This document shows, piece after piece, positions 12,871-24,855 of a DNA stretch of 64,000 nt. Every line of letters begins with the position of its first letter. The first letter of the stretch is position 1. The stretch is from Cymodocea nodosa (taxonomy: Eukaryota; Streptophyta; Magnoliopsida; Alismatales; Cymodoceaceae): the NCBI GenBank assembly GCA_036874045.1, contig CM072335.1, forward strand, positions 23,443,501 through 23,507,500, written 5' to 3'. The notes beneath the pieces are model-generated. The model was not told the origin of the DNA and ran no database searches. It saw only the letters and a program-made list of their open reading frames with translations. The translations under genes were made by a program, and so were the position numbers.

Positions 12871-15276
12871 TCTCTAACATGAAAAGAAAGTTCACTTCGT
12901 GTCCTTGAAGTGATAAATCATCCATTCTTGAAATTATACCTAACAAATTAGAAGACATATTCCTAAAGGCCCTATAGTTAAAGCTTTTGTCGGCTTTGTC
13001 CCCACCTACTTCTATCCACTAAAGTCTAAAAGTAACCAATATATTCTTTTATAAAATTGTTGATAACTGGATCTGTGCAGAGTGACTCTTTCAATTTTAT
13101 TCCTCTAACTTGCTATTTCTAATAAATTAAGTCATGCAGATATTGATAATTTTTTGGATAAATTTGTCAATTATTTTGATAAAAGCATTTTGTGTCCTAT
13201 CATTTCTGATAAAAATTTTATGAGAAGCCATTGTCTACCCTCTAGATAAGATTATCATACTACCTTTATTGCTATTTTATCATACATATTGGAAATTCAG
13301 AGATAAGAGGGATGGGAATTAAGAGGTGGTTGCACCAACAATGATTACTGAGCTAGAGTCCTACATCTCTTGAGATCTTTGTGAACCTCCTTTTCACAAA
13401 AAGGAATCTAATGTCATGAATCCATTTTCAGCAAAGAAGTTATTTTATGTAGTCTAGAAAATGGATACTTTATTTTCCAAATACTTCCTGTGTACTTTAT
13501 CTACTTCGCCAAGCAAAAAGAGATAGGATATAAATACCATGACAATGGAGCTAAAATGTGTATTACCATTGTAACTGTAACAATAATACAGGTACTAAAC
13601 AAGAGGATGCATAATGTCCATAATTGTTAGGGTATAGGAAACTTACTACAGGAATGACATTGCTTAGGACAATTTAGGTGGAAAGACAAAAGAAAGGATA
13701 ATTTATCAGACCGGGATATTCCACCAAATTGGGATGTGGGAATGATTCGATTATGTATCGTAAGTAGAGTCCATTCCTAGGATTCAAATTTTTGAACTCT
13801 TCCAGATCTTGAGAAAGTTTGGTTAATTGAAAAGGTTCACCATCCTGTGGGAAAAAAATAACTCTTGTTTACTTGAAAAGTAATGGATCATCTGGTCAAC
13901 TGCAGAGAGGTATTAATACCGAGTAGTTTATCGTTTGCATAAAGCAATTTATTTTAGGAATTGTGCAATATTTTGTGTTTCTTCTTTGATAATGGATATG
14001 CGCACTGGCAAATGTTCTTATACAGGGCTTCTGGAAATGGCATGTTGGATCCTCTCCTTTGCAATGGTCAGTTCCATATCATGTTCTTCTAGATCAAGTT
14101 ATTTTTTAGCTTGACCATAAATTTCCTTTGCCTGAACGTCATGCTTATTGCAGTTGATCTACTTTCCTACGAGAGTTACAAGGTATGGTCCTGTTTAAGC
14201 AGAATTCATAAACTATGCTTGAGCATGAACATTCGTCATCTTTAGGAAAGTAATATTTTACAAACGCCTTTTGATTCCTCATCATTCTTTTTTTTTTGCT
14301 ATATATATATATATATATATACACACACATACTTATTCTACATTATGTGTCCCATCCCCAACATATGCCACATGACAGGCTAAGCTAGAACCACATCTTG
14401 CAAAAAGAGCTGAACATTACTACTCGGAGAATGTGAGGGTTCATGAAGGTAAATTTTGCATTACGATAAGGCTTGTGGTCTATTTTCCCCTGTACCTATT
14501 GTTTCGTATTAATATATCATATTCTCCCGTCCGGTTCCTTATCTGCTGATTTACATAATTTAATTAAACAGCATAAAGAATTAGACATTCTCTTGTTGAA
14601 ACCTGAAACCTGAAACACCCATCCCCTGGAGCTTCATTTACAGATTATTGTTTCATATGCAGTGATTTCTTTCAAAATATTATTACAATGACAAATATTT
14701 TTTTCTTTCAAATTTTGCAATACGCAAATGACAGAATCATGCAACCACTAGAATCCTTATAAGATCATGTTTACTAATTTAACATATTTGGATGCTCTAC
14801 TGCTTGATCTGCGAAATCATGAAGGAATTGAAGCATGGAAGTCTGGAAGGCTGGAGGATTTTGGGAGGTTGATATCTTCCTCTGGTCTAAGCTCCATCAA
14901 AAACTATGAATGTGGTAGGTTCTATTCTCGTATTCTGGTCGCATGCATGAGCGGCCACGTCTGTTTCCTGCGTACTGCTTGATATCCTCAAGCAGTTCTC
15001 TTTCAACATTGTTGGTGTCATCTTATGACAGGCTGCGAGCCACTAATACAACTTCACGAGGTTCTCTTGAGAGCTCCAGGAGTGTTGGGTGCACGATTTA
15101 GTGGAGCAGGATTCAGAGGATGCTGCCTCGCTTTTGTGCACGCTGATCGTGCCGAGGAGGCGGCCTCATTTGTCAGGCAGGAGTATCGACGGCTTCAGCC
15201 CAAGCTGGCCGGCCAACTCACCGACGACAATGCCGTGGTCATCTGCGAAGCTGGGGATTGTGCTCACGTGGTATGA
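10016..15276 (+). CDS. GALAK: Galacturonokinase (GHMP kinase family), complete 14-exon gene
   Basis: Exons: 10016-10048, 10137-10250, 10362-10433, 10630-10673, 10760-10901, 11285-11350, 11900-11979, 12059-12158, 12598-12770, 14026-14066, 14154-14182, 14379-14448, 14825-14914, 15032-15276. They sum to 1299 nt, 432 residues, close to the roughly 424 of Arabidopsis galacturonokinase. Known reaction: ATP + D-galacturonate to galacturonate-1-phosphate, feeding UDP-GalA for pectin. GHMP hallmarks: N-terminal substrate loop PYRICPLGAHIDHQ (residues 36-49), glycine/serine ATP loop GLDSSGLSSSAA (146-157), NGILDQSAILLSHYG, and C-terminal GARFSGAGFRGCC (371-383). All are intact. The start is set by similarity (MGRSLWPSDVE joined to exon 2). 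All introns are GT-AG. Exon 11 is only 29 bp, and the 1255-bp intron 9 carries a CT microsatellite. Galactokinase and arabinokinase are alternatives, but the GAHIDHQGG context fits GalAK best. Confidence 0.95.
12835..12875. repeat. (CT)n microsatellite in galacturonokinase intron 9
   Basis: About 20 CT units with one interruption, 65 bases after the donor site of exon 9 (exon ends 12770). Confidence 0.95.
14300..14330. repeat. (AT)n(AC)n microsatellite in galacturonokinase intron 11
   Basis: About ten AT units run straight into five AC units, inside the short intron between the 29-bp exon 11 and exon 12. Confidence 0.95.
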
Positions 15277-16940
15277 ATACCACTGAGATCATTTTCCTTC
15301 ATCCTCTAAACAAGCAACTCATCAGGTTGAGATGAAGGTGTCATCCGCCCAAGACGATGTCTCGAGCATATTCTTTTTGCTTTTATACTTATTGACATGT
15401 CATGTGAAATTTAATTAATTGTGCATTTGTTAGGCTTAGTTAAAGGCTATGTAAATTTGATTAATTTATGTCCATACTTACAGCCTGTTTAACATTCAAT
15501 TTAATTACTAAGTGCCAAGCACCAAGCAAAGTTTAACGTTAGAATACATTTAGAAGGAACAAATAGATGAGCAAGACGAAGAGAACCTCCAATGTTCGAA
15601 GTTGAAGAGCGACATTGGAAAGACAAGGAGCAGGAAACCTCCAACGCTCAGTTACCGGTTAGTTTCGCCCTCTGGCAAAAACCTGGAATGGTCTAAGATA
15701 CCGACATAAACTGGGGTGAACGAAAAGATCTTGCTTTCTGCTGGTTTCGTCCTTCGGCAAGAGCGCAAGAGCGCAAGAGCTTGCTTGCGTAGCCGCCTCT
15801 AATCTCGCACTCAAGTTGACGAGAATAAGTTTGGCATGAATGGAGACTTGCATAAACAGATTATGATTAGAATCCAAATACGCCACTTTGAGATGTATAT
15901 TGTCATGAACAATAACTTCGACACAGATTAGCGTGCTTTCGATAACGATTGCTTTACCTATCATATGAAAATAAATTAATATTTTTAAATAATTATCACT
16001 AAATACCAAAATACATTGCATGTCAACTTACTTTTATATGTTTACTTTAAAAATATTACAGTTTGAATTTAAACAATAATTGGACTCTACATTTCATATG
16101 AAGATGCTAACTTATTGTAGTATATTAAAATGAAGTGATCATCAGTAAGCATACCTACCTTGTTGGTGTCTCATGTACATCCTTCATCCATCACTGCACG
16201 GCACATGCATTGAATTCGGCACCGACCTTCTGTCACAAGCGAGCAAGCAAATGGTAAAAGGGGGAAACAAACAAATGTGTGGAATATGGAACACAGCAAG
16301 TGGAAAGCTTCCTCATATATACTTCGGGTGACTTTTCCCAACCAAATATTGCTATATTAATCAGGAAAGCTGCCGAACCATGCCATGTGTTTCATTGACT
16401 GTCTTTTGGCACTCCAATATCTGATGTCTCCTGACAAATTTCCTTGAGACTTTTGTTCTCATTTAATGGATGCCATGCTCCATTGTTTCTTGCTCTGTAA
16501 AATGATTAAAGATTTCTATTTTTACTTTTATTACTTTGTTAACGTATTTTTCAATTAATATAAAATATAAATTTTTATCATAAAAGGCCGTAAACTTGGA
16601 AAATTTTGAAAAGATTTTAAAATCAAATGATTAAATATAAGGTTAAATGTTATTCAACGTTAATGTTAATAGCTAATATATTTTAATAGATACAATATAT
16701 TTATTATAGTAATTATTAGAAATATATTAATAGAAATTATTGTCAAAATTCAGTTATTAGGTAAGAACAATTGGGAACTATAAGTGCCATTTACTGGTTT
16801 AGATAAGAATTTAATGGCACTAAGTTTATGCATTTACTTTGTTGGGTAAATCTCTTTCCGTAAATATTCTTTATGAGTGCTTCTTTCATTAGTTCACAGC
16901 AGCAATCTTGAACATGTTGATGTTATTCTTTTCAATATAA
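15277..16940. other. Intergenic: galacturonokinase 3' UTR side and AT-rich DNA
   Basis: The 3' UTR of the kinase should lie in the first few hundred bases. A 120-codon open frame on the minus strand (15659-16021) shows no recognisable domain, so I do not call it a gene. From about 16500 the sequence is low-complexity AT-rich. Confidence 0.35.
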
Positions 16941-16949
16941 CTTCTAGGA

Positions 16950-17505
16950 ATGCACAAGATGTATCTGGTAAACAATATGTAGGGCAGTTTTTTTTCCTAA
17001 TTTATAAGCTATTGATGATTTTTATCATGCATATATAGTGATGGAGTTGGCTTCTTTGTTCCTGCCCATATTACTAAGTTTCAAATAAATAAGTCTTTAT
17101 TTCTTTCGATTCTACTGTTGATAAGGCATGGTATTTATCTGGCAAACAAAATGCAAGGCAGTCTTTTTCCTAATTTGTAAGCTATTAAGGATTTTAACCA
17201 TGGAAATGGTGGTAGAGTTGGCTTCTAAGTTTCAAATAAAAAACCCACTGAAGAGAGGTATACGTCTCAGAAGTTTTTTATATAATCAAAGGAAGGTTTC
17301 TAAGAGGATGAAACTGATGGGATGTTTGATAATATTTTAATGAAGTGAAAGAGACAAACTTGTTTATCTAGAATTGGTTGTAAAACAAGGTTGAAATTGA
17401 GGTTAGACAATGACATGGATAAGTTGTATGTTGATTTGTTTGATGAGGGCACAACCATAAACTCGTTTCATCATCAAAATATCATTGCATAGGATAAAAT
17501 ATAAC
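16950..17505 (+). pseudogene. FAR1/FHY3-like DNA-binding domain fragment (host-like or MULE-derived), broken
   Basis: The segment resembles the N-terminal zinc-binding FAR1 domain: first a portion resembling Q..VGQ.F....YKFY.AYG..VGF, then F...N..GF, and around 17376 the block IGCKTRLKLRLDNDMDKLYV followed by HN-like residues where the family has EEHNHEL. The reading frame is interrupted several times and shifts between blocks, and no downstream MULE transposase or SWIM finger is visible. The first half (about 130 bp) occurs twice in tandem, at 16963-17092 and 17132-17246. Family knowledge: FAR1/FHY3 are transcription factors domesticated from Mutator-like transposases, so this could be a decayed host gene piece or a MULE fragment. 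I rely on pattern memory only. Confidence 0.45.
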
Positions 17506-18070
17506 TTAACTTTATTAAAACAAATATAACTTTGTTGTTTCCAGCAATTAACTAGACAATTTTCACAATGCTTTTTTAACCAACAATATACACATTGCTA
17601 ATGAAAATAAAATGATCCAAAATAATAACAATATCTACAGAATCAAACAAATTCAGCAGAACATAAAGAAAATCTAGATTTCAGCAGGATATAAGAAATG
17701 CACTTATTGATTATGTTAAAAAACTCTACAACTGAAATTAGCTTAACTACCACTATTCCAGATTTCAGAAGAATTGCATTATATGAAGTTAGAACAAAAT
17801 TACAGACGATACAAGATCAGATGGTCCATACCAGAAAATCCATAGCCAGTCCCCATCTAGTGTGAAGGGCGAACTGTGACTGAGAATACCAAATGGAAAA
17901 ATATACATATCAGGACTGATCAGCAACAGGCTGCCCAAAGCTAGTAAAGTGCAGTCCCTTGCGTACAAGGCAGGAGAGGCAACCTAAAATTATAAAAAAT
18001 GCTGATGTGTCAGAACCACTTTATAAGTGTAGCTATAATTAATTGATTAAGCATATTGGAAAATCAGGAC
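17506..18070. other. Intergenic, possible orphan terminal exon on the minus strand
   Basis: AT-rich and mostly featureless. On the minus strand at about 17985-17910 a possible acceptor is followed by a short open stretch reading RKGLHFTSFGQPVADQS then a stop. It looks exon-like in composition, but I recognise no family and find no partner exons upstream, so I do not call a gene. Confidence 0.2.
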
Positions 18071-18077
18071 AAACCAG

Positions 18078-18190
18078 CACACAATGATTAGATCACTCCC
18101 CTGTAATCTGAAGGTCATGTATTTGAATAATATCTCCATTTGTGGAGCAGAGATTGTGTACAATTTTACCTCCTCTCAATCTCACATTGA
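18078..18190 (+). mobile_element. tRNA-derived SINE-like sequence
   Basis: Contains a stretch close to the plant tRNA-derived SINE head: GATCACTCCCCTGTAA, then CTGAAGGTCATGTATTTGAA, where the second part sits like a pol III B box, followed by a GTGTACAATTTTACC segment resembling the body of Au-like SINEs. No clear poly-A tail or target duplication was found. The identification rests on these short similarities. Confidence 0.4.
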
Positions 18191-18199
18191 TGAATCTCG

Positions 18200-18761
18200 T
18201 GTGGTAGGTTTGCCCCTTTTATACAGGAAAATATTCAATTAAGCTCTTATGTATCAGTATAGCAAGGAGAAATTGCACAGAACTACCAATATTTGTGTAA
18301 AGTCGAAATATTTTGTTTTCTATTGAAAAAAGTTAAAATACCATGTAAGTTACAAATGTTCTATAAAACAGTAAAAAATTTCAAATCAAATTAAAAAGGT
18401 GAAAAACATGAAAAGTGGTATTGATGTTGGAACTTAATTGCATACAGGAGCTATCTCAACAGGTACAAGCTCATGTCAAGCCTACGATTCAAGATCCCCA
18501 CACTTGTTGGAGGCTTGTGCAGTAGGTTTGTCTTTTTTAATGCAGGAAAATATTCTGATAATACCACATGTCTCATGTGATCCCTCACATACCAATACTA
18601 GCAAGAAAAAAATGCATAGAATCCTCAGCATTTGTTAAAAATAAGAATAATGCCGTTTTCAAGTGAAAAATACAACAAAGTCACAAATGCTCTATATAAA
18701 GTAAAACTTAAAAAGTCAGAAAATTAGTGAGGGGAAAATATAACTGGTATTTTGGTGGAAC
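18200..18761. repeat. Diverged tandem duplication of about 320 bp
   Basis: Copy 1 (18200-18433) and copy 2 (18518-18761) share the start GTAGGTTTG, a shared AGGAAAATATTC, and the end with GGTATT followed by GGTGGAAC or GTTGGAAC. Many substitutions separate them, so the duplication is old. Part of the SINE-like segment before copy 1 also seems to have a worn counterpart before copy 2. Confidence 0.6.
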
Positions 18762-20750
18762 ATTACTGAATATGGAAGACATTTAACTGGGGCCAATCCC
18801 ATGGTAAACCCAAAATTCAAGCCATTTAGTTTCTCAACTCCATTTTTAATCCACCCTCTTTATTCTGTAACCATCCATAAATCCATGGACATTCACTCAA
18901 TAATCAGGATAGCAGGATTATTTAGAGACTTTAAGAGAACAAGTAGAAATGTATCGAACGCATTGGCAATGAAGAAGGATCACATTTTTTCCGAAGGTTA
19001 AGGATCATGTTTGATTCCATTTTGGCTGTTTGTGCACAATATTCTTTAAGCAGATCGGTCTTTAGAGTAAATTGGAATTTTATTTCGAATTGAGGTATAT
19101 AAGCTCCAACTGACAGTAATAAGGACAATACCAAGGATAGTTCTTAAAACAAGTATTTCTGAGGCCAAGTCTCCCAAATTGTGGCTAACAGATACAAATG
19201 ATCATTTCTATATTGACAAAACTCTTTAATTTTTAAGGAAATTGAGAAGAGAAGACCAAATCTTATTTACAACATTCATGTGTCTTTCTTTGACATGCCT
19301 AAAAGAAAGCACAAATATCATTTCTTCTACCACCAGCACAGACAGGAAAACACATCTAAGCACAATTTATAGGATTTTTTCTTGAGAAAAAATTTTAGAA
19401 AACGAAACTAAGGATAGATCTGCAAGTAAAAAGATTAGCAAACATTGATCATTAGAAAACAAAAAAAAATAAAAAATATAGTTATTTCTTACCTTTGAAA
19501 TAATTAGAATTAAATTGACAAAAATCCATAGTTTGCACAATTACCAGACCACAGAGTTATGCTTATAAGTATCCTTTTTATTTTAGATCAAGTAGATATG
19601 CAATAACTTTTAATACTACATGAAATTTCAGCTCAAAATCAATTAACACTAAGTAGAAAAATTCATCATATATTAATATCAAGTTTAATCCTTACACCAC
19701 CAACATAGGACTATTCCAGCAATAACTAACCAATGCAATATTGGACACATGACATTTATATGGAACAATTTTCTTTCAAAGACAATTGACATGGGGAATT
19801 AATTGGATAGGGGATCACATAGGGAGTTGAGTAGAATGACACCAGCATTAATGTGATATAGTAAGGATAAGGTAATAAAAAAATCATTAGCTCCTACCAT
19901 AATAGGATACTTTATAAAATATGTACCACATTATGGAAAAGCAATCAGTGTTGTATTTCAGATTTCAAACTGAAACTTTCCAAGAAGAAATCCAGCTTTT
20001 GAAGATGTTTGTTTTATGCTAAACACCCTCTCTATCAAAGGGAAAAACTTGCACATGTTTGGAATCATACTCCTTGGTACCCATACTGTGGACTGAGTCA
20101 CTTGTGCACTTCTCCCATGGCACTTCAAAACGTGTCCCTTGACAGTGAAGATTAGTAAACACAAAAGCAAGCTCTATGCTGTTTATCCATCAAAATGCCT
20201 CTTTTTATTGGTCAATTTTTCTGTAATTAAGAAATACATGATTAATGTAAGAAAGAATGAAGTAATTCGATGAAGGTGCTTCAGATATAAAAAAAAAAAA
20301 AGACAAACAGGAAGAAACAAGATGATTAACTAAAATAATTAAAAACCATAGGCAAGGAAACACACCATTATGCAAGAAAATCACTAAAGAAAATAAGGAA
20401 AAACCATAGGCAAGACAATCAAATTTTCTGTATGTTCTTTGAAATTTATTTTATTTGTTAATACTAGCAAAGGTGAATGGACACACACTATAACATACAT
20501 TTATTAATTGCATTTTTTATGACAAATTTGAAGATCGAACCAGTGTATGTGCAAAAATAATTTAGCAAATCAAAATCATGTAACTGGAATATTACTAAAA
20601 TTAAAGAGTATTTGGTGAGCATCATAAATTTGAAGTGAAATTATGGAGGCTCAGCGATTACTTATATACAACAACAAACTAAGTCAAAATCCAATTGTGT
20701 GATTGACCACATGAATTTTTTTCTTACAAATATTTCTATCTATTACCATG
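18762..20750. other. Intergenic AT-rich DNA without a recognisable gene
   Basis: I see short open frames on both strands but none with a domain or exon structure. One minus-strand frame at 19958-20170 is the most protein-like in composition; no family is recognised. Short A-tracts occur at about 20290 and 19460. Confidence 0.3.
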
Positions 20751-20755
20751 TTTTC

Positions 20756-20880
20756 AGTTAAATTACATAAATTTAAATGTTTTCTAATAATTTCTAATCT
20801 GGCAGTTTTAGATCTACCTCTACTTTTAATTTTTTTATACTAATTAAATCTCTCCTCTTAATTGGTAGTTTTCTAATAAT
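20756..20880 (-). mobile_element. RTE-type LINE 3' end fragment (weak copy)
   Basis: The stretch AAATTACATAAATTTAAATG followed by TACTAATTAAATCTCTCCTC matches the shared 3' portion of the RTE elements at 31190 and 42663 in the same order and orientation. It is short and diverged, and ends where the L1-type LINE begins. Confidence 0.5.
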
Positions 20881-20929
20881 TTCTTGGTACAAAACACAAC
20901 TAGCAACAGACGATAAACAGAGGAGCATA

Positions 20930-23900
20930 TTCTTTGTCCAAAAAGTGAGGATCAAGTGACCTAAGGAAGGAGATTGTAACACCCATTTCTTCCATTCTGT
21001 TTTCAGCAAGCGTAGGAGGATTAACCTTTTAGAGCAAATGTCAAACAATCCTGATTGCTCCAAGACTATGCAGGAAATCAAAGATAATGAAGTCGGTTTC
21101 GTTTCTAATTTATTGATGTCGGAAGCTCACCATATAAGTCATGAACTTCTCCAGCTTATTCCCATTGTCTGCTCTGGTTTTGATAACCAAAATTTTCGTT
21201 CTATGCCTTCTAGAGCTCAGATTAAAGAAACTATTACGAATATGGAAAAGGATGGTGGACCAAAGCCTAAGGTATTATTGCTAATGAATTGGTAAAAGCT
21301 AACTCTACATTCTTTAAGGGAAAGCCACTTGATCAGTCTTGGAAAGCCACCTTTCAGCCTTAATTCCTAAAAAGCCAAACCCAACTGAATTCAAGGATTT
21401 CTGATTGATTAGTCTTTGCAACATAAGGTATAAGGTTATTCCAAAAATTCTAACCAACAGATTAGGTTTGCTAGATAAATTAATTTATTACTCTCAAGGT
21501 GAATTTGTCAAGGGCCGTAGCATTTTTTATAATATTGCTTTAACACAAAAACTACTGTAGAGAATTAATAAAGGATTCAGAGGAGGAAATCTCATTCTTA
21601 ATTTAGATATGGAAAAAACCTATGATTGTTTGGAATGAGACTTCATTTATGTTGTTCTTAACAGGTTTGGAATCTCAAGTAGGTACACTGAGCTAATAAA
21701 AGACCGCATGGAAGATATCTTGTTCGTCGTCCTCATAAATGGGGTGACCATGTCTTGTTTTAGATTATCAAGGAGTTTGTGCTAAGGTGACCTTATCTCT
21801 CCTTATTTGTTTATTATTGCAGAAGAATTGCTTTGCAGGGCATTAATCAAATTACAAAATGAGTATGATTTTATTCCCTAATTTGTTGGTCAATGTGCCA
21901 ATTGTATCTCCCACCTTTTGTATGTGGACTATTCTTAAATGGAACAAACAACATTCAAAAATTTATGCATGTCCTCAAACTTTACCAGGAATTTATGGGC
22001 CAACAGGTTACTGCTAATAAGAGTTGTTTCATTGCCCCAATCATGTCAACACAACAAGATCTCTATGATTCAGGAGGTGATTGGTTTTGTTCAAAACTCT
22101 TTTCCTTTTAAATACTTGGACTGCCCTATCTTTAAAAGTAGATCAAGATTATTTATTTCCAGGATATGATTCAGAGGATTCAAAACAAACTTGCAAGATG
22201 AATGTCTAAAGGGCTCAATTCAGGTGGGAGGATTATTCCGCTTATGCATGTTCTTTCCAACATTCCCATCCACATTTTCATCACATATAATCTTCTTATG
22301 AGTGTTATAGACAAAATCCAAAGCATTTGTCCTAGATTTCTTTGAGGCAATACATCAAATAATAGGAAACAACATCTAGTCGGCTGGGAAAAGATTATTA
22401 AACCCATTGAGGAAGGCAAGCTTGGCATTCAAAATTTTAAGAAGGTTATGGTTGCAGTTTGCATGAAGATGGTTTGGAGACTTCCAACACTCTCATAACA
22501 TTTGGGTGGATTATTCTTTTCAGGTATTTGGATGTTTCTCCATGATAGCCCACAATCGGAGTGCTTCAAGATTATGATAGAGTTTGCAAGAAGCTTAGAG
22601 GATTATTGCTAGACAGGTTCGATGGGTTGGAGGCTATAGTCTCATCACCCCCTGGCTGGATAGATGGCTTGATTGTGTTTGCATGACCTGCCAAATCCTT
22701 CTTTGACATAGTTCACCATAGCTAATTTGAAGGATTACATTCGAACTGGAGATACTCTTAATATCTCCTCTTAGCTTAAGAAAGAAATTGTGGTAGGGCT
22801 TGACAAGTTATTTGAAGATAAGGACCAATTCATTTAGGTTGATTGTGGTGATGGGAAACTTAATACTTCGACGGCTTGAGAGTTTATTAGGAACAAAGGT
22901 AACAAACCCAAAAATATTTCCTTTTTCCTATGAAAATGGTTTTGAGGAGTCTTACCAATGAAAGAGGATTTTAAGAAAAGAGGACATAACTTGGTCTCTA
23001 CGTGTGCTTGCTGCAATTTCTCTAAAGTGGAGGATACTTCTAACATCTTTTCTTTGAGGGAGAATGGGCTTACTTATGCAAGTCTTGGTGTGATAAACTA
23101 TTTGATCTTTAGCTTTGCAATGTGAAGAGCTAGAGGTGATGGGTTTTGGATGCTTTGAAAGCTAATGGTAAGGATTATTCCTGCAAATTGCATAAATTTC
23201 TAGCTGCCTCAATCCTCTAGGAGTATTGGAAAGCTAGGTGCACTATCATTTTAGGACAAAATGTTGACTTCAATGCTATAAAGCAAAATATCAACAATTC
23301 TAATATCCTTTCAAGAAGGCCCACAATTTGACTGATGAAGGTATACGAAATAAGACTAAATGAATGAGATGGTACTTGCCACCCCATGGAAAATGGAAAC
23401 CTAACGTTCATGGTGCAATAAGTTATAACAAAGTGCAAGTGGGGCTGTGCTTCGAAATGAATTTGGGCAACTGACTGTTGTTTTCTAAAATTTTAATGAC
23501 TCAATGGAGATCATTATGGATCTATTTGACAGTTATCTCTATGTTGTGATCTTCACATGAATTTAGTGGGACTCCAAGATTCTATTCGATGCTATCAGAT
23601 AAGGATATTGTCCTCATATTTATGGGTTCCCTAAGTGGAACTTTAATATTAGTAGTGGAGAATTCAGGTTTGGGTTGAGGGAAAGCAACTTGGTGGATTT
23701 GTTGGCCAAGTTAGGACCGTGGAACAAGAGGAAAGCTATGACTTCTGAAGATGATGGTTGTCACATATTAGATCTCAAACTTTGTTAGATAGGTGAGGTA
23801 TCTCAACTCTTTGGTTTTGTAACTCTCTTATTTTTTGCTTTATCATTCCTTTGTTTGAGTGAAGTTTTGGCCTAGTCTCCCTTACTTTGTATTTACCTGT

Positions 23901-23957
23901 TTTTTCCGTTGGGTTCTCACCCCATTAATAGATCAGGGGCTTTCCTTAAAAAATATA
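20930..23957 (+). mobile_element. L1-clade LINE, 5'-truncated and inactivated
   Basis: A plus-strand non-LTR retrotransposon ORF2 remnant. Order of parts: linker after the endonuclease (FFHSVFSKRRRINLLEQM at about 20985), then the reverse transcriptase from about 21150 to 22480, with NKSCF-type and FPFKYL blocks and the SKGLNSGGRI segment near 22210. Next is a zf-RVT region (about 22740-23100: ISFFLWKWF, LRKRGHNLVSTCACCNFSK-like), then an RNase H tail (about 23440-23760: NLVDLLAKLGPWNKRKA). The 3' end reads HPINRSGAFLKK over 23919-23957 and runs into an A/T tail. The endonuclease is missing. Several frame changes and stops break the frame, so the copy is dead. A second copy of its 3' end lies at 47446-47516. 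Confidence 0.85.
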
Positions 23958-24855
23958 TATATTATTTTCACCATATACGTAGGACATTGTGTAGCTATGC
24001 CATGTATTATTGTCACCATAGAGTTTGATTCTTTTCTTCCATCAATCCATCCTTGTGATGTTTATACATCAATTAATAACGGATGGGTTCTTTGACACCT
24101 TTTCCTTCATCTATAATTACATTCCCTCCTCACGAAAGCTTGGAATTGCTCTCACTTGAAGTAGTAACCCTTCCATCTTGCCTATGTTTTCCCTCTTCCC
24201 CTTGAATTTCCACTGCTCATCATGTGTGTTTTGTCACTGAAAAGGCCTCTCTGTGTTTTCATGCTGCAAAGGACCGCTCCCTTCCTCCTCACATATGTTT
24301 TGTCATTGAAAAGCCTCCTTGCATTTCAACGCTACAGAAGACTACTCCACTCCCCTTATGCATGTTTTCCCATCGAAAAGGTCTCCTTGCGTTTCAGCTC
24401 TACAAAGGCATGCTTCCCTCCTCCTTTGCCATTGATTTCCCCTCATCCTGCAAGGGATTGCTCCCCTTGTAGAGACCACTTGCCCTTATTTCATCTAACC
24501 CTTCTACCCAACCATTCTACCTACTTACCTTGACCTCCCCTCTCCTTCTACCCTTTAACCTTCTATTGTTTGCCCAACCTCCCCTCTTGATAGTGGTGGT
24601 CGTTGATTAAAAAAAATTCTAATGATTAATTTTCAATAAATAAAAATGATTAAAAAATTTAATATATACATTAATATTAAATATATTAAATTTAAAATGA
24701 TCCATTTTTATTTTAAATTCCTAACTTTTTTGACTTTTCATGATATACAAAAATAGTTTCTTTTTTTCTTGACTTTCCATACTTTTTATTTCCTAACATT
24801 TTTAACTTTCCTTTCTTTTCTTTTCCAATTTTTCATTGTACACAAATAAACCCTT
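23958..24855. other. Repeat-rich intergenic DNA with a TIR-like right end
   Basis: No gene. Three imperfect 67-70 bp units lie at 24226-24430. The right part (24720-24852) is built like the right end of a small TIR element: TTTTCATTGTACACAAATAA followed by ACCCTTA. A left partner is not obvious. Confidence 0.45.
24226..24430. repeat. Three-unit imperfect tandem repeat, about 67-70 bp period
   Basis: Units start at 24226, 24296 and 24363. Each begins with TGTTTT, has a CGAAAAGG or TGAAAAGG block, then a TTTCA..CTACAAAGG-like core. The open frames across it (24222-24533) are a consequence of the repeat and C/T richness. Confidence 0.75.

Noticed and set aside
15659-16021. 120-codon minus-strand open frame downstream of galacturonokinase
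   Set aside because: No family, no neighbouring exons and AT-biased composition.
18078-18190. tRNA gene
   Set aside because: The A/B-box-like words are embedded in a SINE-like body and no cloverleaf could be drawn.
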